Assembly (NCBI GenBank): GCA_951799425.1
Contig: OX637401.1
Coordinates: 30,305,780-30,369,779 of the forward strand
DNA from: Ilex aquifolium
Taxonomy: Eukaryota; Streptophyta; Magnoliopsida; Aquifoliales; Aquifoliaceae
Direction: 5' to 3'
DNA length: 64,000 bases
The notes beneath the pieces are model-generated. The model ran no database searches, was not told the origin of the DNA, and saw nothing but the letters and a program-made list of their open reading frames with translations. Shown here in pieces: positions 56,801 to 64,000 of the stretch (positions are counted from its first letter, which is position 1; every line of letters begins with the position of its first letter). The position numbers and the translations under genes were made by a program.

Positions 56801-57377
56801 GGGAGGAAAAAGAGAGAAAGATTCGGCTGGTTTTAAAAAAGGCGGTAATTGTGGACGCCAAATTGTCGTTGGTTTTGAAAAATTGACGAACAAACGTTCC
56901 CATAAAATAAAAGAAATCATCACTTTCACGTAATAATCACTAAATCACTTTTCACTTCAGCTGATGTAAATATGAGGGCATTTGTAAGAACATATATATA
57001 CGTGGCACCACAACTTGGTTCATTGTATTAACTTGTGGTCCTTGTAAAAGCCTTCAATAACTTGTCACAATCAATAGAACTTATCTTAATTACTTGTCAC
57101 AATCAATAGAACTTATCTTAATTTCATCCAATAATAAATCATTTACAATGAGTTCAGATAAATTCTTTAATTTGTAAATAGATCTTATCTTGGACTTGGC
57201 ATTACTAATACAAAGGGCAAGGTTCATATATAAGTTTGGTAATGAACTTGACTTATCATAACATTAATAATTGTTCGTATCTGAAGACACGGGTTAACGA
57301 AAAATTAAATTAAAACTTGAAGAATATTACATTGCATAAATCCTGGACACATTAAGCTCAACTTACATCCTAAAGTC
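56801..57377. other. Upstream flank of the permease gene
   Basis: No gene. A direct duplication of about 35 bp, AACTTGTCACAATCAATAGAACTTATCTTAA-type, lies at about 57059-57122. Confidence 0.4.
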
Positions 57378-58620
57378 TCACTTGCAGACTCGTTTACTTA
57401 TTAATAGACGATTACATTACGTGACATTGCTGATATAATGTAACGGCTATGCCCAATACTTTTTTGTCCAAAAATAGTGTAGCCCAGAAAATCTTACTGC
57501 CATATGCTCCCGTGAACTGACAGGACCCTCGTATAGTTTTGGCGGGCACGGCTCCTTTGTTGTTCCTTGATAACAGCAAATGTTGCTGTTAGCTCAAACG
57601 ACGCCGCATCAACACAAGACAAAACAGCAGGCTCCCAAAATTCTAGACCAAACAAAACAAATATTAATAAGGGCTCTGCTTAAATTTGATACAAAAATTT
57701 ATCAAGTATTTGGATTAAATCTAATATTTTAATTCTAATCCAAATCCAATAGAAAAATTATAATATTAAATTAAATCAAAATACTTGAAATATTTTCTTT
57801 TGAATAATCTATATTCGAATTCAATTGAAATAACCTATTTGATCCGAACAAAATCGTTCAACTAAATAATAATAAAATCTAAATTTTAATTCAATTTCAT
57901 AGATTCTTATAGAATAGAGAATTGATACTACTTCCCTATTTACACACACAAACACACATATCTCGAATAAGATCAAAATTTTAATAAATATAAGTATATT
58001 TAAATATAAATTCACGAAATATAATATAATTGACTTAAAAAATATTAATTTATATCCATTTAATCAAACTTATTACAGAATTAAGGAATTTTTTCACTCG
58101 ATTTAACTTGCATAAAGATCAGATGAATTTTTAATTTATAAGAATACATTAGCTTTGAGTTTTCTTAAGAGATAAAGAAATTTTAGTGTTAAATTTTTTA
58201 TTCACGAGATATGTGTATCAAATATGCGTAAGACATGTTATTTTGAGATATTTGATATGATTAATTAAATAAATAAATAAAATTAAAATTAATTATATTC
58301 AATATAAACATAAAATGAGATGATGAAATACCCTAGGAATTATGTCTCTGTTGTTAAACAGTGTCCTTGTTAATATCTGTTGGGGCTGTTTTTGTCTTGT
58401 GATGATGCGGCACCGTTTGGACTAACAGCACCATGTGCTGTTATGAAGGAACTGCAGAAGAGACGTGCCCAGTTTTGGCATAGGAAAATCTAAAGGACAG
58501 TGTCCACTGTCCAGTCTTCAAGTGATCCAGCCAATATTATTGTGACACGTGTCAAATGCCTGCGATTTAGCCAATTTTCATGACGTACAATGCATAACAT
58601 ACAACTTTATATTGATAAAG
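57378..58620. repeat. Dispersed segment, copy 2, filled by a MULE
   Basis: Collinear with 36890-37260 on both sides of the MULE at 57544-58470. It is in the same relative orientation. Confidence 0.7.
57544..58470. mobile_element. MULE with long terminal inverted repeats
   Basis: Left end GGGCACGGCTCCTTTGTTG and right end GCAGAAGAGACGTGCCC are inverted. The similarity extends about 90 bp, through TAACAGC..TGCTGTTAG and GCCGCATCA. A perfect 9-bp target duplication AGTTTTGGC flanks it (57535-57543 and 58471-58479). The unfilled site is in the 37-kb copy. 927 bp, AT-rich core, no transposase. Confidence 0.93.
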
Positions 58621-58959
58621 TCAGACATTTACGATTTGACGAAGATGATGCCTTTTTAAAAATAAAAACTGATAATTTTGACTTCTTTTATATCATGGCT
58701 AAGGAATATGCTTTTGGTATATGCGAATAAAGTGGCATGCAAAGAGTTTGGTGATATAATTACACTTGATACAACATATTTGATGAACAAGTATTTGGAC
58801 TTAATTTTGGGATTTTATTTAGGGATCTAATGATATACAACAATTGGATTGATTGTGGGTTCCATCTGACATTGAAACTCACAACTAATCCAATGATTAC
58901 ATTGAAACAACATCATTAAATTCCTAAATAAAGTTCCCAAATAAGTTCCCTCTATCACT

Positions 58960-59095
58960 GCTCATAGTGTTGCCCAGAAAATCTCACTGCCACATGCTCC
59001 CGTGCACTGACAGGACCCTTCTGTAGTTTTGGCTTAGGAAAATCTCAAGGACAGTGTCCACTGTCCAGTATTCAAGTGATCCAGCCAATACCATT
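58960..59095. repeat. Dispersed segment, partial copy 3
   Basis: Shares TGCCCAGAAAATCTCACTGC, CTGACAGGACCC, TTTTGGCTTAGGAAAATCTC and CAAGTGATCCAGCCAATA with 36890-37260 and 57378-58620. Confidence 0.65.
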
Positions 59096-59888
59096 TAGGT
59101 TCACCTAAAGGATGCAATTTGTTCTATCAAAGATAAAAACTTACACAACAACTCTTTAATTTCTCAAAAAACGTAATAAGGTGCCCCAATATATAGATGA
59201 CATTTGATTTTTCAAACATACAATTTATCTAGATTTCAATTTGATTTCGCAATTAAATGACAAACAAATTTAAAATGGCTCACATTGGTAGGAAATTATG
59301 AAGAATGAATTTAGAATGGTGCACATTAGTAGGAAATTACTGGGAAGAATGAAGAACGGTGCACAATTGAAGGAAATTACTGAAAAATTTAATTTGCAAT
59401 TAATCTACTATAGAGAACTTTAGAGAATTCAAAGAAAGTTTTATTTCATTGTAATATGATTGAGTTAAAATCTAATAAGAAAAAAATAGGGTAAATTATA
59501 ATAACAACCCTTGTAGATTAACCTAATTACAGAGACACCCCCTCAATTTTTTAAAATATCACTGACCTCTCTTGTCAGGTTTTGTCTAATAACGGTGGTG
59601 GTGACTTACACATTTGCCATTGCGTAATGGGTCCAGCTCCTCTACGGTAAGGAGATAACCGCTTGGTATGCGGTTAAGTAGAACGACACTGTTTTAAGTG
59701 TTTTTTGCAATTTTTTTTAACAGTGTTTACCAAAAACAATGTCGTTTTTGGTCATTAAAATACACTTTCCTCTTTCCTTTTTCTTCTTTCTTCTGAAATC
59801 CCTTCTCTTTCCACCTCTGAATTCAAATCCACCTCTGAAATCGCTGCTCCCATTAATCAAACTAAGGCGTCTCCTCTCTCTCTCTCCC
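59096..59888. other. Intergenic up to the duplication breakpoint
   Basis: No gene. Near 59280-59390 three diverged copies of AGGAAATTACTGGGAAGAATGAA-like text repeat. A pyrimidine-rich stretch runs up to 59888, where arm B starts. Confidence 0.35.
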
Positions 59889-60742
59889 TTGGAAGAGAAG
59901 TTTAATGTCTTCGTGGTTAGAACATTTTTCAATGAGTGACCACAACAAAGCATTTGGAGGCGCAGTCCTTTGCTCTACTACAGACTTAAGCATTTTATCA
60001 TACACTTCCTTTACAGCCTCTGCATTCCAAACTACAAAACATCAACATCACCCCAATATGCGTTACAAAACAAATTATAATCAGACGAAAATAAGGACAC
60101 GAGACCTGTAGGTGTGCTTTCATTTGTACTCACTCCTGAAGAAAACGAGACCCTCGGCATTATCATCATCGATCACATTGGATATTGCAATGTGTTTTTC
60201 CAATTTTTCATTGCCAATGGCATGTGATTTCCGTGAATAGTTCCTGTTACTTTACAAGCTTCTTATCAGAAAATCTTTCACTGAAATATGTAATTATCCA
60301 ATGTTTGGATGCTGAGAAAGTTGAGGAAAACAAAATAACAAGGAAATAAGAAGCCTCCACTCAGCTGAACCTAATTAACTTTTTTTCGCTAACTTGAAGG
60401 AAAAAAACTCTGATCAGCCGAGACTCTATTATTTCCTCGAGGAATTGACCTAAATTATTCATTTTTTCTTGGCATAAAGCAAAGGAATTTCAAAATTTTC
60501 TCTGTTTCGTTTCTTCCATTTTCCTAAGGTTTCTTAGCAACCAAACAATGAAGTGAGCCGTTAAAACGTAGACGAGAACCAAAGGAGCAAAGATTACAGT
60601 GATAACTACGCCATAGAGAAGAGCTGTATGAAGCTTCGATAACTTCAACATTAGAAGATTGCACTCGCTTTGAGTTGAATAGAGTCGGAGTAGTAGATCT
60701 CAAAACCCTAGCCCCTCGGCGAGCCTTTGAGGCCACTTGCAT
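59889..60742 (-). pseudogene. Truncated copy of the helical-repeat gene (arm B)
   Basis: Carries the counterpart of exon 1 (from ATG 60742, MQVASKARRGARVLRSTT), exon 2 (60134-60243) and 143 of 167 bases of exon 3 (59889-60031). It then stops at the duplication breakpoint; exons 4-11 are absent. The exon 1 frame is kept, with a 3-base length difference and few substitutions. With the promoter region duplicated too, it could be transcribed, but it cannot make the full protein. Confidence 0.88.
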
Positions 60743-60977
60743 TGTATGTGCGCGGGGGAGAGAAAAAGAGAGACGGAGAGAGAGACGCCAATGGTACTTG
60801 CTAGGTATGGAACGACCAGGGGTTTAGGGGAGGGGATGAGGTGGAAATCTAGTAAAACGACAGTGCAGAGAATTTTCTCTGCAACCTACTTTCTTATGTT
60901 ACACCAAATCACAACGGGACTGTTTAGTTTGGAGGAGTTCGGTTTGGATTCGGATTTGGTTAAGGTGATAATTTTTC

Positions 60978-62835
60978 GGGTTTTTTTAGGTGTGGGTACA
61001 ATTTTTTAGACTTATTTAGGAAAAAGTGTGTGGATAAGTTGTTTATTCTATTAAGCACAATTTTTATAAAATTTTTTGTGTTTAGGTACAAAATTCAAAT
61101 GAATTAAAATCATTTTTACTAAAATACCCTTTCTTAATTTATGCTCTCATCATTGACAGTTATTTGGGGGAAACAAATATGTAAATATTACATATTTGAG
61201 GAAACAAATATGTAAAGATTACATATTTGTTATCATTCATTTTTTGAATTTTGAATGAGCAATTTTTGCGGTATATCTGTCGTAAAAGTGTGTCTTCAAC
61301 GGATGAGAATTTTTTTTGATATATTTCTGCAGTAAAAATCTTCTTCAACGGCCGATTTTATTGCGATTTCGTTCAACGTACAGCTTGACGATTTATTTCT
61401 CCGGTTGAGATATATTATTAGTTTATTTTTCGGTTGAAAGTAAGTTGTTAATAATTATATTTATTCTTTTATTTGGTTTTTTTTTTTTTTGAATCTCATA
61501 TGTTCGATTTTGTTTTATGTTTGATCGTTGTTGGGATGAAATGAAAAAAAATTGTTTTGGTTTTAATGGGTGTAACTGTTTTTTCATGGGTGTAACTATT
61601 TTTCATATAAACAGGAATGTACGGTTTTTTTTATAAATGTATGTATGTATTGGTTTTAATGGGTGTAACTGTTTTTCTTATAGACAGTAATGTACGTTTC
61701 TTTGTTTTTTTTAAACTGTATGTCTATATTGGTTTTAATTGGTGTAACTGTTTTTTCATGAGTGTAACTGTTTTTTCGTATAGACAGTAATATACCTTTA
61801 TTTTTTTTTTTTAAACTATATGTATGTATTGGTTTTAATGGGTGTAACTGTTCTTTAGTCCAGACATTGGTAACTGTTTAATTTATTAGAATGGAATTCA
61901 TCCAAATTTTTAGGATCATTGTAACTCAATTGCACATAGTAACTATTTTTAGGGACACAATTAAATATTATGAATCACTGTAGATTATAATTAAGTTTCA
62001 TACCATGAAAATATATGTTTAACATATCATTCGACTTAACAGATACTCAACACAGTTACAACCATTTGATAACCATTAATCAACACAGCTACTCAATAGA
62101 TACTTAAAATCACAAAATAATTACTCAACACAGTTAAACCCATTAATTTTTGATTATGAATTGTTTATAATTTGAATCACAAATAGTTACTTAAAACAGT
62201 TACGTAACTATTTTTAATTAAAAAATTATTGTTCCAAAGTGTTTTTCCATCTGCATATGCTTTAAATTTTATAATTAGGTTAATAAATTGTTATTAAAAA
62301 CCTGCAATTTTTTACTATCATTTCACGAAAATAGGGTTTTAAGATTTTGTTTTTTTTTTTTTTTCCAAAATCAAATTACAAAGTTTTGTACAAAAAAAAA
62401 AAAAAAAAACTAAATAATTAATGAATGTCAAAAAACGAAACATCAATGTCACCTGCAATTTTCGGTGAAGAAGTGGCCGGAGACGATGAACAGTTACCGA
62501 ACCATAGGAGACGATGAACAGTAACTATCGCATTTTTTTTTTTTTTTTTGGATGATGAACAATCACAGTTGTGGTATTATTTGACCGTAGAAGATGAAGA
62601 ATCCCTTTTGCCGAAGAATAAATGATTAGATAATTAAAGCATCTAATTTTTAATTCTCATTACTTGATTGTAGCCAAAATTTTAGGTAGAAATACAAATG
62701 GTTTCTACCCATCAGCACTTTACCGAATGACAATAATGTCATTTTTTAAAAATATGTACTTTACCCCAAATAAGTTTTTGTGTTGTACTTTTGCATAAAT
62801 AAGTCTAAAAAATTATATCGGCTTCTAAATCACCC
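60978..62835. mobile_element. MULE present only in arm B
   Basis: Left end GGGTTTTTTTAGGTGTGG...CAATTTTTTAGACTTA and right end TAAGTCTAAAAAATTATATC...AAATCACCC are imperfect inverted repeats. A perfect 9-bp target duplication TAATTTTTC flanks it (60969-60977 and 62836-62844). Arm A reads GGTAATTTTTCAGAC without interruption (about 47618-47640). 1858 bp, no transposase frame. Confidence 0.92.
61550..61875 (+). repeat. Direct repeats inside the MULE
   Basis: TTGGTTTTAATGGGTGTAAC or close variants occur at about 61556, 61651, 61731 and 61829, each followed by CTGTTTTT, with TAGACAGTAATGTAC phrases between: roughly four units of 80-95 bp. Confidence 0.8.
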
Positions 62836-63742
62836 TAATTTTTCAGACGAATCGAAATTATGATGAAATTACTAACTATTTTCTTACACATACCCGTGAA
62901 TAATAAATATTTTGAGTTAATGTCAAATACAAATACCATAAAATTGACATGTTTAATTAATATTATATAAATAAAATAATATTTTTTATCATTTATTTAT
63001 CAAGTATTAACTTAATCTTTATAAAAAAAAAAGATGTTTTTATTTATTTTTATTATTATATTTTTAGTTTATAGAAAAAACTATGAATATAATTTTGATT
63101 AAGAGATAATAAAATCTTAAACTTAAATCTTAGTATTAAAGTTGTTATTTATGAATTATGTAAGTCAATACAAACACAATAAAAAAAAAACAGATCAAAT
63201 CAGCGTAACACGATTAATTAAATATAATTAATTTTTAATCTACACAAATTTATAAATGACATCACTGACACAAAATTATTGTCCCACTAGGATTTTTTTT
63301 TGGACTTAACACACCTAACAGTCAACCCAACAATTATTGTCCCACACGTAATTGTCCCACTAGGATTTGGGAGGGTTTAATTATGCAAAATAATCCAATG
63401 GGCCTACTTTAGAAGTTGGATTTGTTAGGCTCAGGGAATGCCTGCAGGCTTTCACCTCCAAGGCCCGAGTTATACAGTTCTTTAAACACATATGGGCGTC
63501 ATGAAACCGAAGGGGGTAGATCTAGAGGTTGCAAATGACTGTCCAAATCTCACCTCATACCAACACTCTAGAGACTTGATTTGGGCCTTGTATTGACCCA
63601 TGATGCCAATTCAAGTACCCATGAAACAGTGATATTAGAACATCTCCGACCTTTATCTTTTTTTTAAACTCAAATTTAAATTTGAATAAAAAAAGTCTTA
63701 AAAATCTTCTCCAATGTTAAATCTATATTAATATCAAATGAA

Positions 63743-63815
63743 AGGCGAGGAGAAATTCGAACCCCCGACACCATGGTTCGTAGCCACGTGCTCTAATTCT
63801 CTGAATTACAGGCCC
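63743..63815 (-). tRNA. tRNA-Arg(ACG)-like sequence, plastid type (nuclear copy)
   Basis: On minus: GGGCCTGTAATTCAGAGAAT, TAGAGCACGTGGCTACGAACC (anticodon ACG in loop CTACGAA), GTGTCGGGGGTTCGAAT and CTCCTCGCC. It follows the plastid trnR-ACG sequence I remember with a few substitutions, and no Pol III terminator is evident at once. It is probably a pseudogene of plastid origin (NUPT), or the head of a tRNA-derived element, since the same flank is present in arm A. Confidence 0.6.
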
Positions 63816-64000
63816 CACCCCGGCTCCACTAGATCTATTCCTGGGAGTGCCCTAAAAAAAAGAACATTTCCTCTCTCTACCCATTTCGGATTAAGAAGAT
63901 GTGAAAGCGCGTTTCTTTCTATAAAAACGGTGCGTTCCGAGATGTGAAGTGGGAGAGAAGAGATGTAATAATTGAGGGTTTGAATAAGACCTTTTGATTT

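Larger units (their letters stand above)
59889..63990. repeat. Segmental duplication, arm B
   Basis: Matches 46214-48718. Differences include the MULE at 60978-62835, absence of the hAT, and an extra block of about 75 bp near 63297-63367 that repeats TTGTCCCACTAGGATTT. Similarity fades just before the window end (GTTTGAATAAGAC), so the right breakpoint is near 63990. Confidence 0.9.

Noticed and set aside
1-64000. CRISPR arrays, bacterial-style operons or rRNA genes
   Set aside because: No evenly spaced palindromic repeats with unique spacers, no clustered intronless genes with ribosome binding sites, and no rRNA signature; the window is a eukaryotic nuclear sequence.

Overview
The window is nuclear DNA from a eudicot plant. 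Genes are intron-bearing, AT-rich DNA with plant-type GT-AG introns separates them, poly(A)-tailed tRNA-derived SINEs, hAT, Mutator-like (MULE) and Helitron transposons are abundant, and all recognisable proteins are plant families (chlorophyll biosynthesis, CASP-like, amino acid permease, bHLH). I cannot name the species. About eight host genes are supported; most of the remaining sequence is transposon-derived. I found no defence-type or otherwise wholly new gene system. Layout: a small Gly/Pro-rich, Cys-cluster protein gene lies on the minus strand (1.3-2.5 kb). A chloroplast-type Rossmann-fold NAD(P)-binding protein gene of eight exons is on the plus strand (5.3-8.6 kb) and contains what looks like a U12-type AT-AC intron. 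The intronless divinyl chlorophyllide 8-vinyl reductase gene (DVR) is at 12.2-13.5 kb. A CASP-like gene of the 1D type runs on the minus strand (15.5-20.3 kb), and a second CASP-like gene of the 1E type on the plus strand (33.3-36.5 kb). A bHLH transcription factor follows (38.1-39.0 kb), then an 11-exon helical-repeat protein gene on the minus strand with a mitochondrial-looking N-terminus (40.5-47.1 kb), and an AAP-type amino acid permease on the minus strand (52.7-56.6 kb). Gene-poor stretches (8.9-12 kb, 20-33 kb, 47-52 kb, 57-64 kb) are built from nested mobile elements. Several insertions can be shown directly because an unfilled copy of the target is present in the same window. A hAT at 47.26 kb and a MULE at 60.98 kb each sit in only one arm of a roughly 2.5-kb segmental duplication (46.2-48.7 kb versus 59.9-64.0 kb). 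A MULE at 57.54 kb has its empty site at 37.08 kb. A hAT at 9.23 kb has its empty site at 35.92 kb. The duplication also carries a truncated copy of the first exons of the helical-repeat gene. The most unusual structures are three head-to-tail Helitrons filling one permease intron, an inverted pair of related Helitrons built on GGT/ACC-rich arms inserted in a TA microsatellite (29.0-30.7 kb), and a duplicated 60-bp unit preceded by an snRNA-like USE/TATA promoter inside a hAT relic (21.3-21.6 kb). The genes do not form an operon or pathway; apart from the two CASP-like paralogues their proximity looks incidental.
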